A stretch of DNA of 64,000 bases from Kluyvera intermedia (GTDB lineage: Bacteria; Pseudomonadota; Gammaproteobacteria; Enterobacterales; Enterobacteriaceae): the NCBI RefSeq assembly GCF_034424175.1, contig NZ_CP139986.1:2542001-2606000 (forward strand), given 5' to 3'. How positions within the stretch are numbered: position 1 is the first letter of the stretch; every line of letters starts with the position of its first letter. Both the position numbers and the translations under genes were made by a program. Below the pieces are notes generated by a model, which ran no database searches, was not told the DNA's origin, and worked only from the letters and a program-made list of their open reading frames with translations. Shown in pieces: positions 1 to 8,425 of this stretch.

Positions 1-2
1 AA

Positions 3-740
3 GCGCCCACCGACGAGCTATTGGTACGCGAAGCGCTAAACTATTCCGTCAATAAAAAATCGCTAATCGATAACGCGCTGTATGGCACTCAACAGGTCGC
101 CGATACGCTGTTTTCTCCGACCGTGCCTTACGCTGACATCGGCCTTAAACCGCGTCAGTACGATCCACAACGCGCCTGCACACTGCTGGAGAAAGCAGGC
201 TGGACGCTGCCTACCGGCAAGACAGTCCGTGAAAGATCGGGCAAGCCGCTACAAATTGAGCTGGCCTACATCGGTACCGATGCGCTCAACAAATCCATGG
301 CTGAAATTGTGCAGGCCGACATGCGCAAAATTGGCATTGATGTGACGTTAGTGGGCGAAGAAGAAAGCAGCATTTACGCCCGCATGCGGGATGGCCACTT
401 CGGCATGATTTTCTCCCGCACCTGGGGGGCACCGTACGATCCTCATGCCTTTATGAGCTCAATGCGTGTGCCGTCACATGCGGATTACCAGGCGCAACAA
501 GGCCTGGCAGATAAGGCCATCATCGATAAAGAAATTAGTCTTGTGCTGACCACCACCGATGAAGCGCAACGCAAATCACTGTATCGCGATATTTTGACAC
601 GATTGCACAACGATGCGGTTTACCTGCCTATTAGCTATATGTCGATGATGATCGTGGCAAAACCAGAGCTGGGGTCAATTCCTTACGCCCCCATCACCTC
701 CGATATTCCCTTTAAACAGATAAAACCGGTAACCCGCTAA
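3..740 (+). CDS. nikA: Nickel-binding periplasmic protein NikA, C-terminal part (5' end outside window)
   Basis: NikA is the periplasmic solute-binding protein of the NikABCDE nickel importer and delivers a nickel chelate to the NikB/NikC permease. The reading frame is open from the first bases of the window, so about 245 C-terminal residues of a protein of roughly 524 are present. They show the extracellular solute-binding family 5 (peptide/nickel) fold, including the WGAPYDPHAF segment and the conserved ending EQIKPV-like (here FKQIKPVTR). The stop codon overlaps the nikB start (TAATG), which indicates a coupled operon. The signal peptide, the promoter and the NikR operator would lie left of the window. 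Confidence 0.95.
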   Translation, partial: APTDELLVREALNYSVNKKSLIDNALYGTQQVADTLFSPTVPYADIGLKPRQYDPQRACTLLEKAGWTLPTGKTVRERSGKPLQIELAYIGTDALNKSMAEIVQADMRKIGIDVTLVGEEESSIYARMRDGHFGMIFSRTWGAPYDPHAFMSSMRVPSHADYQAQQGLADKAIIDKEISLVLTTTDEAQRKSLYRDILTRLHNDAVYLPISYMSMMIVAKPELGSIPYAPITSDIPFKQIKPVTR

Positions 741-1684
741 TGCTACGTTATATTGCGCGGCGTATTTTGCTGCTCATCCCCATGATTTTCGCCGCGTCAG
801 TGATTATCTTCCTGATGCTGCGACTGGGTACCGGCGACCCAGCACTCGACTATTTGCGCCTTTCAAACCTGCCACCTACGCCTGATATGGTCGCGTCTAC
901 GCGGATTATGCTGGGGCTGGATCAACCGCTTATCGTGCAGTACGGCAGTTGGTTGTGGAAAGCGCTGCATCTGGATTTTGGCATCTCCTTCGCCACACAG
1001 CGTCCTGTGCTGGATGACATTTTAGCGTTCCTGCCCGCCACCCTTGAACTGGCCGGTGCCGCACTGGTGCTGATCCTGCTGACCTCTGTCCCGCTGGGAA
1101 TTTGGGCGGCACGTCACCGTGACCAACTGCCCGATTTCGTTGTGCGGGTTATCGCCTTCCTCGGCGTCTCAATGCCCAATTTCTGGCTGGCCTTTCTGCT
1201 GGTGATGTTTTTCTCAGTGTACCTGAGATGGTTACCTGCACTGGGTTATGGCGGTTGGCAACATCTTGTTTTACCTTCGGTTTCCATTGCCTTTATGTCG
1301 CTGGCGATTAACGCCCGTCTGCTGCGGGCCAGTATGCTGGAAGTTGCCGGGCAGCGGCATGTCACCTGGGCGCGCTTACGAGGGTTAAATGATAAGCAAA
1401 CCGAGCGTCGCCATATTCTGCGTAATGCCTCGCTGCCGATGATCACCGCCGTTGGCATGCATATCGGCGAACTGATTGGCGGCACGATGATTATCGAAAA
1501 TATCTTTGCCTGGCCGGGCGTTGGGCGTTATGCCGTCTCAGCGATATTTAACCGTGACTACCCGGTTATCCAATGCTTTACGCTGATGATGGTGGTGGTT
1601 TTTGTGTTCTGTAACCTGATTGTTGACCTGCTAAACGCAGCGCTAGACCCGCGTATTCGCCGTCATGAAGGAGCGCACTCGTGA
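740..1684 (+). CDS. nikB: Nickel ABC transporter permease NikB
   Basis: First inner-membrane permease subunit of the NikABCDE nickel importer, 314 aa. It has a hydrophobic N-terminal helix, then the BPD_transp_1 core with several membrane segments. The EAA-type cytoplasmic loop (around RGLNDKQTERRHILRNASLP) contacts the ATPases. The start ATG overlaps the nikA stop and the stop overlaps the nikC GTG, so translation is probably coupled through the operon. Length and sequence match the E. coli protein as I remember it. Confident. Confidence 0.95.
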   Translation: MLRYIARRILLLIPMIFAASVIIFLMLRLGTGDPALDYLRLSNLPPTPDMVASTRIMLGLDQPLIVQYGSWLWKALHLDFGISFATQRPVLDDILAFLPATLELAGAALVLILLTSVPLGIWAARHRDQLPDFVVRVIAFLGVSMPNFWLAFLLVMFFSVYLRWLPALGYGGWQHLVLPSVSIAFMSLAINARLLRASMLEVAGQRHVTWARLRGLNDKQTERRHILRNASLPMITAVGMHIGELIGGTMIIENIFAWPGVGRYAVSAIFNRDYPVIQCFTLMMVVVFVFCNLIVDLLNAALDPRIRRHEGAHS

Positions 1685-2514
1685 ATTTTTTCCTTTCTGC
1701 GCGCGGGTCTGTCCGGTTAGCCCTCGTCATTATCATATTACTGGCGTTCATTGCCCTCACCAGTCAGTGGTGGCTCCCGTTTGATCCTCAGGCGATTGAT
1801 TTACCGTCCCGTTTATTATCACCGAATAGCCGTCACTGGTTGGGAACAGACCATTTGGGGCGCGATATTTTCTCGCGTCTGCTGGCAGCAACCCGCGTGT
1901 CGCTCGGTTCCGTCATGGTCTGCCTGCTGCTGGTTCTGGGGCTGGGGTTAATCGTTGGCGGTAGCGCCGGGCTTATTGGCGGTCGCGTCGATCAGGCCAC
2001 CATGCGCGTCGCCGATCTGTTTATGACCTTCCCGACTTCAATACTCTCTTTCTTCCTGGTTGGCGTGCTGGGAACCGGGTTGACCAATGTCATTATCGCC
2101 ATCGCGCTCTCTCACTGGGCGTGGTACGCGCGAATGGTGCGCAGCCTGGTTATCTCGCTGCGCCAGCGGGAATTTGTGTTGGCTTCTCGTCTTTGCGGGG
2201 CGGGTCATATCCGCGTGTTTGTCGATCACCTGGCAGGAGCGGTGCTTCCTTCACTGCTGGTGCTGGCGACGCTGGATATTGGCCACATGATGCTGCACGT
2301 GGCCGGTATGTCATTCCTCGGCCTCGGGGTAACCGCCCCCACGGCCGAATGGGGCGTGATGATTAACGACGCTCGCCAGTATATCTGGACCCAGCCGCTG
2401 CAAATGTTCTGGCCGGGGCTGGCGCTGTTTATCAGCGTGATGGCCTTTAATCTATTAGGGGATGCACTGCGCGATCATCTGGATCCTCATCTGGACACGG
2501 AGCATGCTCACTGA
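1681..2514 (+). CDS. nikC: Nickel ABC transporter permease NikC
   Basis: Second permease subunit of the nickel importer, 277 aa, pairing with NikB in the inner membrane. It starts at GTG 1681, giving MNFFLSARGS, overlapping the last bases of nikB by 4 nt; that start reproduces the usual family length. It carries the N-terminal OppC-type region (LLSPNSRHWLGTDHLGRDIFSRL) and the permease core with its EAA loop (SRLCGAGHIRVFVDHL). It ends in a TGATG overlap with nikD. No irregularities seen. Confidence 0.95.
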   Translation: MNFFLSARGSVRLALVIIILLAFIALTSQWWLPFDPQAIDLPSRLLSPNSRHWLGTDHLGRDIFSRLLAATRVSLGSVMVCLLLVLGLGLIVGGSAGLIGGRVDQATMRVADLFMTFPTSILSFFLVGVLGTGLTNVIIAIALSHWAWYARMVRSLVISLRQREFVLASRLCGAGHIRVFVDHLAGAVLPSLLVLATLDIGHMMLHVAGMSFLGLGVTAPTAEWGVMINDARQYIWTQPLQMFWPGLALFISVMAFNLLGDALRDHLDPHLDTEHAH

Positions 2515-3278
2515 TGCCACAACACATCGAACTGCAGAATCTCGCTTTGCATGCCGAGCGCCCGCTGGTCAACGGTGTATCGCTGACACTGACGCGCGGA
2601 CGCGTATTGGCGTTGGTAGGCGGCAGTGGGAGCGGAAAATCGCTGACCTGCGCCGCTACGCTGGGTATTTTACCCACCGGCGTCCGACAGACTGCGGGAA
2701 CCGTTTTGCTAGACGGACACCCGGTTTCACCAGCTAGCCTGCGCGGGGTAAAAATTGCCACCATTATGCAAAACCCGCGGAGCGCCTTTAACCCGCTGCA
2801 CACCATGGCCTCACATGCCCGAGAAACCTGCCAGGCGCTAGGTAAATCCTCTGATGAGCGCTCGCTTATCACCGCGTTAGAAGCCGTGGGATTAGATGAT
2901 GCGGCTCGGATGTTGAAACTCTATCCCTTCGAGATGAGCGGCGGCATGCTGCAACGCATGATGATCGCCATGGCGATATTATGCGATGCGCCGTTTATCG
3001 TTGCCGATGAACCGACCACCGACCTGGATGTGGTCGCTCAAGCGCGTATTCTCGATTTGCTGGAAAGTATGATGCAAACACGTTCACCCGGCATGCTGCT
3101 GGTGACCCATGATATGGGCGTCGTGGCCCGGCTGGCTGATGATGTGGCGGTGATGGATTGCGGAAATATCGTCGAATTTGGCGCTGTTGAAACTATTTTC
3201 AGCACCCCCCAACATCCCGTGACCCGCAATCTGGTTTCTGCGCATCTGGCCTTGTACGCAATGGAGCTCACCTTATGA
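2514..3278 (+). CDS. nikD: Nickel import ATP-binding protein NikD
   Basis: Cytoplasmic ATPase of the nickel importer, 254 aa, working as a heterodimer with NikE. Visible motifs in order are Walker A (GGSGSGKS, about residues 36-43), the Q-loop (IMQNPRSAFNP), the signature motif in the unusual form MSGGMLQR, Walker B (FIVADEPTTD) and the switch histidine (LVTHDMG). The Gly-Met signature variant is also found in E. coli NikD as I recall, so it is not a defect. The gene overlaps nikC (TGATG) and nikE (ATGA), consistent with strict operon expression. Confidence 0.95.
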   Translation: MPQHIELQNLALHAERPLVNGVSLTLTRGRVLALVGGSGSGKSLTCAATLGILPTGVRQTAGTVLLDGHPVSPASLRGVKIATIMQNPRSAFNPLHTMASHARETCQALGKSSDERSLITALEAVGLDDAARMLKLYPFEMSGGMLQRMMIAMAILCDAPFIVADEPTTDLDVVAQARILDLLESMMQTRSPGMLLVTHDMGVVARLADDVAVMDCGNIVEFGAVETIFSTPQHPVTRNLVSAHLALYAMELTL

Positions 3279-4072
3279 CATTACTCTGCGTATCCGCCCT
3301 TTCACATCACTATACACACGCAAACCTGGGCGGGAAGCATCAGCACCATGCCGTGTTGAAAAACGTCTCTTTAACACTGCAACATGGTGAAACCGTTGCG
3401 CTATTAGGGCGTAGCGGCTGTGGAAAAAGTACGCTGGCACGCCTGCTGGTCGGGCTGGAGTTGCCCTCGCAGGGCAGCATTAGCTGGCGCGATGAACCAC
3501 TCACTGGGCTAAACCGCGCAAAGCAAAAAGCCTTCCGGCGCGACATTCAAATGGTCTTTCAGGATTCGATAAGCGCAGTCAATCCCCGTAAAACGGTGCG
3601 TGAGATTTTACGCGAACCGATGCGCCACCTGTTGTCGCTCTCTAAGGCTGAACAATTAACACGCGCCCGAGAAATGCTCAATGCCGTGGATCTCGATGAT
3701 AGCGTGCTCGACAAACGTCCTCCACAGTTAAGCGGCGGGCAGCTCCAACGCGTTTGTCTGGCTCGGGCATTAACCGTAGAGCCAAAGCTGCTGATTCTCG
3801 ATGAAGCGGTGTCAAATCTTGATCTGGTGTTACAAGCGGGCGTCATTCGCTTACTCAAAAAACTCCAGCAGCAATTCGGCACCGCCTGTCTGTTTATCAC
3901 CCACGATTTACGGCTGGTGGAACGTTTTTGTCAGCGGGTAATGGTGATGGATGAGGGGCAAATTGTTGAGACACAAACAATCGGTGACACATTAACCTTT
4001 TCCTCCAACGCCGGGCGTATGCTACAAAAAGCGGTCCTTCCCGCCTTCCCCACACGCCGAAATAAGGTTTAA
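3275..4072 (+). CDS. nikE: Nickel import ATP-binding protein NikE
   Basis: Second ATPase of the nickel importer, 265 aa, slightly shorter than the 268 aa I recall for E. coli. It has Walker A (GRSGCGKST), the signature LSGGQLQR, Walker B (LLILDEAVSNLD) and the H-loop (FITHDLR). The C-terminal oligopeptide/nickel ABC extension is short. The start overlaps nikD by 4 nt (ATGA). Only 5 bp separate it from nikR, so the repressor is probably transcribed with the operon as well as from any promoter of its own. Confidence 0.94.
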   Translation: MTLLCVSALSHHYTHANLGGKHQHHAVLKNVSLTLQHGETVALLGRSGCGKSTLARLLVGLELPSQGSISWRDEPLTGLNRAKQKAFRRDIQMVFQDSISAVNPRKTVREILREPMRHLLSLSKAEQLTRAREMLNAVDLDDSVLDKRPPQLSGGQLQRVCLARALTVEPKLLILDEAVSNLDLVLQAGVIRLLKKLQQQFGTACLFITHDLRLVERFCQRVMVMDEGQIVETQTIGDTLTFSSNAGRMLQKAVLPAFPTRRNKV

Positions 4073-4077
4073 GCCAT

Positions 4078-4479
4078 ATGCAACGTGTCACGATCACTCT
4101 TGATGACGACTTACTGGAAATGCTGGATGCGTTGAGTCAGCGCCGAAACTACAACAACCGATCCGAAGCGATTCGCGATATTTTGCGAGACGCCCTGGCG
4201 CAAGAAACGACGCAGCAACACGGCACCCAGGGTTTTGCTGTGCTCTCATATGTTTACGAACATGAGAAACGCGATTTAGCCAGCCGCCTCGTATCAACCC
4301 AGCATCATCATCACGATCTTTGCGTTTCCACGCTTCATGTTCATATTAACCACGATGACTGCCTGGAAATTGCGGTACTGAAAGGAGATATGGGGAATGT
4401 GCAGCATTTTGCCGATGATGTCATCTCGCAGCGCGGCGTACGTCACGGTCACTTACAGTGTCTGCCAGACAGCGAATGA
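4078..4479 (+). CDS. nikR: Nickel-responsive transcriptional repressor NikR
   Basis: Homotetrameric repressor that shuts off nikABCDE when nickel is plentiful, 133 aa. The N-terminal ribbon-helix-helix domain (about residues 1-45, start MQRVTITLDDDLLEML) binds DNA and the C-terminal ACT-like domain binds nickel. The four high-affinity nickel ligands known from E. coli NikR are all present: His76, His87, His89 and Cys95. Its operator would be upstream of nikA and is not in the window. It is followed 64 bp later by rstA, which is not its neighbour in E. coli K-12. Confidence 0.96.
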   Translation: MQRVTITLDDDLLEMLDALSQRRNYNNRSEAIRDILRDALAQETTQQHGTQGFAVLSYVYEHEKRDLASRLVSTQHHHHDLCVSTLHVHINHDDCLEIAVLKGDMGNVQHFADDVISQRGVRHGHLQCLPDSE

Positions 4480-4543
4480 TTTGCACCTGTGATGTTTGCG
4501 GTTTTTTCGGTATCGTAGCGTTTTTCCCTCAGTGCGTAGAGTA

Positions 4544-5263
4544 ATGAATAAGATCGTTTATGTTGAGGATGATCCCGATGTCGGGGCGTTGATCGCCGCG
4601 TATCTGGGCAAGCATGATATGGATGTCATCGTTGAACCGCGCGGTGATAATGCCGAAGCAACTATTGCCCGCGAAAAACCCGATCTGGTGCTGCTGGATA
4701 TTATGCTGCCGGGAAAAGACGGAATGACGCTGTGCCGCGATCTGCGCGGGCAGTGGCAAGGGCCGATTGTGCTGCTCACCTCGCTGGACAGCGATATGAA
4801 CCATATCCTGTCGCTGGAAATGGGCGCGAACGACTATATCCTGAAAACGACCCCACCCGCCGTGCTATTGGCCCGCTTGCGTCTGCACCTGCGTCAGAAT
4901 CCGTCGAGCAATAATAATGCCGCCACGACACTCTCGTCCTTAACGCCGCACAAAGCGCTGCGCTTCGGCGCGCTATCCATAGATCCGGTGAATCGTCAGG
5001 TTCTCCTGAGCGGCGAAAATATTGCGCTCTCAACCGCTGATTTCGATCTACTGTGGGAAATGGCAACGCATGCGGGTCAGATTATGGACAGGGATGCGCT
5101 GTTGAAAAATCTGCGCGGGGTAAGCTATGACGGGATGGACAGGAGCGTAGACGTGGCCATCTCGCGCCTACGTAAGAAACTGCTCGATAGCGCCACGGAA
5201 CCTTATCGTATTAAAACCGTGCGCAATAAAGGCTATCTTTTTGCCCCGCATGCCTGGGAATAA
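4544..5263 (+). CDS. rstA: Response regulator RstA
   Basis: OmpR-family response regulator of the RstB/RstA two-component system, 239 aa. The receiver domain has the acidic pair ED at residues 8-9, the phospho-acceptor Asp52 (LLDIMLPGKDG), the switch Thr (LLTS) and Lys (ILKTTPP). A winged-helix DNA-binding domain follows and ends NKGYLFAPHAWE. ATG 4544 aligns with the known N terminus; an in-frame start 48 bp upstream would add an unrelated extension. In E. coli rstA is PhoP-activated and rstB follows directly. Here I see no convincing PhoP box in the short gap after nikR, and rstB lies 4 kb away behind an island. Confidence 0.96.
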   Translation: MNKIVYVEDDPDVGALIAAYLGKHDMDVIVEPRGDNAEATIAREKPDLVLLDIMLPGKDGMTLCRDLRGQWQGPIVLLTSLDSDMNHILSLEMGANDYILKTTPPAVLLARLRLHLRQNPSSNNNAATTLSSLTPHKALRFGALSIDPVNRQVLLSGENIALSTADFDLLWEMATHAGQIMDRDALLKNLRGVSYDGMDRSVDVAISRLRKKLLDSATEPYRIKTVRNKGYLFAPHAWE

Positions 5264-5349
5264 GGTCATCGCCAACAGCATTTTATGCTAGTGATGAAAT
5301 TACAACCCTCGAGAACTTTCTCACCACCCCATGCTGAAACAGCGTATTC

Positions 5350-5388
5350 ATGCTGTCAGTTGCGTTATTTTTCCGCAACCGGCAGCAT
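5350..5388. terminator. Two-part stem-loop between rstA and the hydrolase pseudogene
   Basis: Outer arms ATGCTG/CAGCAT and inner arms GTTGCG/CGCAAC enclose a TTATTTTTC loop; TTTTATAAAATTT follows. It sits 87 bp after rstA and 15 bp before the end of the opposing hydrolase gene, so it could end transcription from either side. A copy of CAGCATTTTAT also lies at 5276-5286. Confidence 0.6.
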
Positions 5389-5402
5389 TTTATAAAATTT
5401 AG

Positions 5403-5936
5403 CTAGCCGAGTAACTCAGCCGCATTCACGCCGCGAGCAAAACCGGCTTCCAGCAGGCCTAACGTCACGTCATAAATCGCTTTTGCCCCAAGGTTTTCCC
5501 CTTCTAGCGGGAAACTTAACACCGCGTCACGCACCACCGTCATCACCAGGCCTAAATCTGTCCCCGAACGAATGGTCGAGTTTACGCAGAATCCGGCCAC
5601 AGCACCGATGACCGTCACTTCGTTTATTTGCGCCTCCTACAACCAGGCATAAAGATCGGTTGAACTAAAGGCCGATGACGTCGTTTTTATAAACACGGGT
5701 TCACCTTCGCGCTCTTCAAAACCGCTGACCGGTGAGAATGGAACTGCCTGTCTGTGCATCGGCGAACCGGGCTCAAGCGTTTCATGGCGGACGTGAAGCA
5801 CCGGTTTTCCCGCCGCCCGAAACGCCGCTATCACTGACAGCATATTTGCCATGCTATTGGTTGGATAAAACGCCATCCCACCCTCAATTCGCTGAGCCAC
5901 AAACTCTTGCATATCGATAACCAGTAATGCCTGCAT
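5403..5936 (-). pseudogene. Cysteine hydrolase (isochorismatase family) interrupted by one in-frame amber codon
   Basis: Reading from ATG 5936 (behind GGGAGG, 5941-5946) gives an isochorismatase-like hydrolase of 177 codons broken only by a TAG at 5637-5639 (codon 100). The frame does not shift: residues 1-99 and 101-177 join smoothly. The family catalytic triad is intact as Asp8 (LLVIDMQ), Lys84 (VFIKTTSSAF) and Cys117 (AGFCVNST). The stop separates Lys84 from Cys117, so without readthrough or reversion the product is inactive. The ancestral codon was probably CAG. The substrate cannot be inferred. The gene is divergent from the symporter at 6190 and lies in the island between rstA and rstB. 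Confidence 0.85.
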
Positions 5937-6105
5937 AGCGCCTCCCTGTATGTTAAAAACCAATTTACGCAGGCTGTACCGTGATAACAAGCTGCTGATA
6001 TTAATATGTGAATATGATAATCCAGCTCAGATAACAAAACGGTACAAAGACACATTTTTTGTATGCCAATATGGTGTTTTTATCTTTATAATCCGCCTCG
6101 GACTC

Positions 6106-6122
6106 TTATCCATACTGGATAA
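6106..6122. promoter_or_regulatory. Perfect inverted repeat upstream of the symporter gene
   Basis: TTATCC-ATACT-GGATAA, 6-bp arms with a 5-bp spacer, lies in the divergent region between the hydrolase and symporter genes. A TATAAT hexamer sits just upstream at 6087-6092, so the repeat would cover the start of a + strand transcript. It looks like an operator; the regulator is unknown. Confidence 0.4.
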
Positions 6123-6189
6123 GGGGTAATTTACCGAAAACAACTCTTTCCGGCATTTCAGGTGCTGAATGGGGCAAGAGGCTTACAAG

Positions 6190-7533
6190 ATGTTCACCAC
6201 GCTCGCCTATGTTGTGCTTTTTTTAATCTGTTGCTGGGGTATATTCCAGATAGACCGCAAAAGCCAATCATTATCCCGCGCTGTTTTTATCGCCATTTTT
6301 ATTGGCGCCGCTATTGGCCTATCGCTACATTTTATCGCGACCGAGAACAGTAAAATCGTCATTGACTGGTACAGTATTATCGGTAATGGCTATGTGAATT
6401 TATTAAAACTGGTCGCGGTTCCGCTGATCTTTATCTCCATTCTTTCTGCTATCAATAAACTCGACAATAATGCCGGGATTGGCAAAATGTCCCTGACCAT
6501 CGTCGCCTGCATGTTGCTGCTGGTGATGGTTGCAGGCTTTGTCGGTCTGGTGACCGCACACGTTATCGGTTTAGACGCCAGCGCCTTTGGACATATGCAG
6601 TCGACGCTCACCGCCGATGATGTCAGCAAAACCGCTGCCGTATCATTACCACAGCTGCTGACCTCGCTTATTCCAACAAATGTATTCCTCGATCTTACCG
6701 GAGCCCGTAGCGTGTCGGTCATTGGCATCGTGATATTTACCCTGCTGGCCGGTATTGCTTTACTGAAAGTGAAGAAAGATGCTCCAGAAGAAGGAGAAAA
6801 TTTAAGCGCGGGCATTAATGCTATTCAGATTTGGGTCATGAAGATGGTGCGTATTGTTATTGCGCTGACGCCTTATGGTGTCATGGCTTTAATGGCTAAA
6901 GTCTTCTCCACGTATCAGCTTGCGCAATTTACCAGTCTGCTCGGGTTTATTGCCGCCTGTTATCTGGCGGTTGCCATGATGTTTATTGTACACGCGATAA
7001 TTCTTGTCCTGAGTGGTCATAATCCCCTGCATTATTATAAAACCGTCTGGCCAGTACTGACCTTCGCCTTTGTTTCACGCAGCAGCGCCGCCGCTATTCC
7101 GCTGGCTATTTCCGCACAGGAAAAATTCGGCGTTCCGAGCACTATCGCGAATATTGCGGCGTCGTTTGGTTCAAGCATGGGGCAAAACGGCTGTGCGGGG
7201 ATTTATCCGGCGATTATGGTCGCCATGATCGCGCCAACGATGGGTATCGACCCGCTCTCATTCCACTTCCTGGCAACCTTGCTACCGGCCATTGCGCTGG
7301 GTTCAATCGGCGTTGCCGGCGTTGGCGGTGGCGGCACCTTCGCCGCGCTGATTGTGCTGTCGACGTTGAACTTCCCGGTTGCGCTGGTCGGTATTTTCAT
7401 TGCCATTGAACCAATTGTCGACATGGCGCGTACTGCGCTTAACGTCAATGGCTCGATGATGTCTGGGGTTATTGCCAGCCGGGTGCTGGATACCAAAGAA
7501 CAAGAGAAACAGTCGAGCGTCACGCTCAATTGA
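6190..7533 (+). CDS. TcyP-like dicarboxylate/amino acid:cation symporter (probable L-cystine importer)
   Basis: Multi-pass inner-membrane transporter of the DAACS family, 447 aa, resembling E. coli TcyP (YdjN), the sodium/proton-type L-cystine symporter. Family hallmarks are the serine-rich hairpin (SRSSAAAIPLA), the GSSMGQNGCAGIYPA segment and the substrate/cation site (ARTALNVNGS). ATG 6190, behind AAGAGG, matches the family N terminus; ATG 6169 would add 7 residues. It is clearly diverged from the TcyP sequence I remember, so this is probably a paralogue in the island and the exact substrate is inferred. The downstream hairpin is probably its terminator. Confidence 0.85.
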   Translation: MFTTLAYVVLFLICCWGIFQIDRKSQSLSRAVFIAIFIGAAIGLSLHFIATENSKIVIDWYSIIGNGYVNLLKLVAVPLIFISILSAINKLDNNAGIGKMSLTIVACMLLLVMVAGFVGLVTAHVIGLDASAFGHMQSTLTADDVSKTAAVSLPQLLTSLIPTNVFLDLTGARSVSVIGIVIFTLLAGIALLKVKKDAPEEGENLSAGINAIQIWVMKMVRIVIALTPYGVMALMAKVFSTYQLAQFTSLLGFIAACYLAVAMMFIVHAIILVLSGHNPLHYYKTVWPVLTFAFVSRSSAAAIPLAISAQEKFGVPSTIANIAASFGSSMGQNGCAGIYPAIMVAMIAPTMGIDPLSFHFLATLLPAIALGSIGVAGVGGGGTFAALIVLSTLNFPVALVGIFIAIEPIVDMARTALNVNGSMMSGVIASRVLDTKEQEKQSSVTLN

Positions 7534-7538
7534 TAGTC

Positions 7539-7569
7539 AATGCCTCAGCGCCCTGAACGCTGAGGCATT
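7539..7569 (+). terminator. Rho-independent terminator of the symporter gene
   Basis: 12-bp arms AATGCCTCAGCG and CGCTGAGGCATT with a 7-nt loop, followed by ATTCTTA. It lies between the convergent symporter and membrane-protein genes; the T-rich side favours the + strand transcript. Confidence 0.75.
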
Positions 7570-7573
7570 ATTC

Positions 7574-8215
7574 TTAGTGGCTATGTAAGTATGCCGTTGA
7601 AGCTGAAAGCGCTGTTTCCGCCTTTTTATCCGCCCGCATAAAGTAGAACGTCACCAGGAACAGCCCAATCATAAACGGCACTTCATATAACTCTTCCATC
7701 AGATCGGCATAGTGCACATCACGCACAAAAAGTGGCGCCAACAGACGATGATGCTCGACCGTATCGGAAATTAAGAAAGCTAACGCCGTTACCGCCAACA
7801 ACCACACCGGAAGTGAATTCTCTCGCATTCTGCGGGCAATTTCCTGGCGCAACGATGATGACAGCAAACACAGCAGCAGCCCACCCACCAAAACTACCGA
7901 GATAATTCTAAAGACGGTATGCGGCATTTCCGGGAAGTACACGCGCCCCCAACTGGTGCTACGCCCCAGCAAGACCACCCACCACATCACCGCCCACAGC
8001 CAGAATTGCTTTTCGCCCTTCGGCCTGGAAAAAGGTTTGATGTACCAGGCGGTAAATAGCGCCCCAAACAGCAGCCATAATGCCTGCAAATTTTCAATTT
8101 GCGAGACAACCGCGCCGCCAAGCAATGGAATATGCCAATCAGCCGCCCATGGGAACAGCACTGATAGCACAACAAGCCCAATCGCCGGTGTTGTTATTTG
8201 CGTATCGAATTTCAT
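7574..8215 (-). CDS. Membrane protein of unknown function (six predicted helices)
   Basis: 213 aa, not recognised. Six hydrophobic stretches are visible (around residues 12-30, 45-62, 70-88, 100-120, 133-152 and 178-198), so it is probably an inner-membrane protein. Polar motifs near the C-terminal half (SDTVEHHRL and DLMEELYEVP) look functional rather than random, since acidic and His residues sit next to membrane segments. The C terminus (RADKKAETALSAS) is hydrophilic. No strong Shine-Dalgarno precedes ATG 8215. A PmrA-type box lies 80 bp upstream, suggesting PmrA/BasR control and perhaps an envelope-stress role. It is one of the island genes between rstA and rstB. Confidence 0.7.
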   Translation of the reverse strand: MKFDTQITTPAIGLVVLSVLFPWAADWHIPLLGGAVVSQIENLQALWLLFGALFTAWYIKPFSRPKGEKQFWLWAVMWWVVLLGRSTSWGRVYFPEMPHTVFRIISVVLVGGLLLCLLSSSLRQEIARRMRENSLPVWLLAVTALAFLISDTVEHHRLLAPLFVRDVHYADLMEELYEVPFMIGLFLVTFYFMRADKKAETALSASTAYLHSH

Positions 8216-8294
8216 AGATTAATAGCCACATTGAGAATCTGCCTATCATCATAAAATTTTACTTTGGTTAGCCATTAGCAACGCATGCGCTTTT

Positions 8295-8311
8295 CTTAAG
8301 GTTATCTTAAT
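8295..8311. promoter_or_regulatory. Putative PmrA (BasR) box
   Basis: CTTAAG-GTTAT-CTTAAT fits the PmrA direct-repeat consensus YTTAAK-N5-YTTAAK. The nearest gene it could serve is the unknown membrane protein starting at 8215 on the minus strand. The + strand downstream of it holds no gene I can support. Confidence 0.6.
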
Positions 8312-8425
8312 GTTCGCATGAAAGGTGAAACGTCTTGCTGAGAAATGCAGCAAAAGCATCTCAATTCACCATTCACGGCTGCAGAAATGACCGCTCAAAA
8401 CCATATGGTCATTGTGGGTATCTTA

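Noticed and set aside
4486..4512. PhoP box upstream of rstA
   Set aside because: Only one half-site resembles GTTTA; the second half has too many mismatches to claim.
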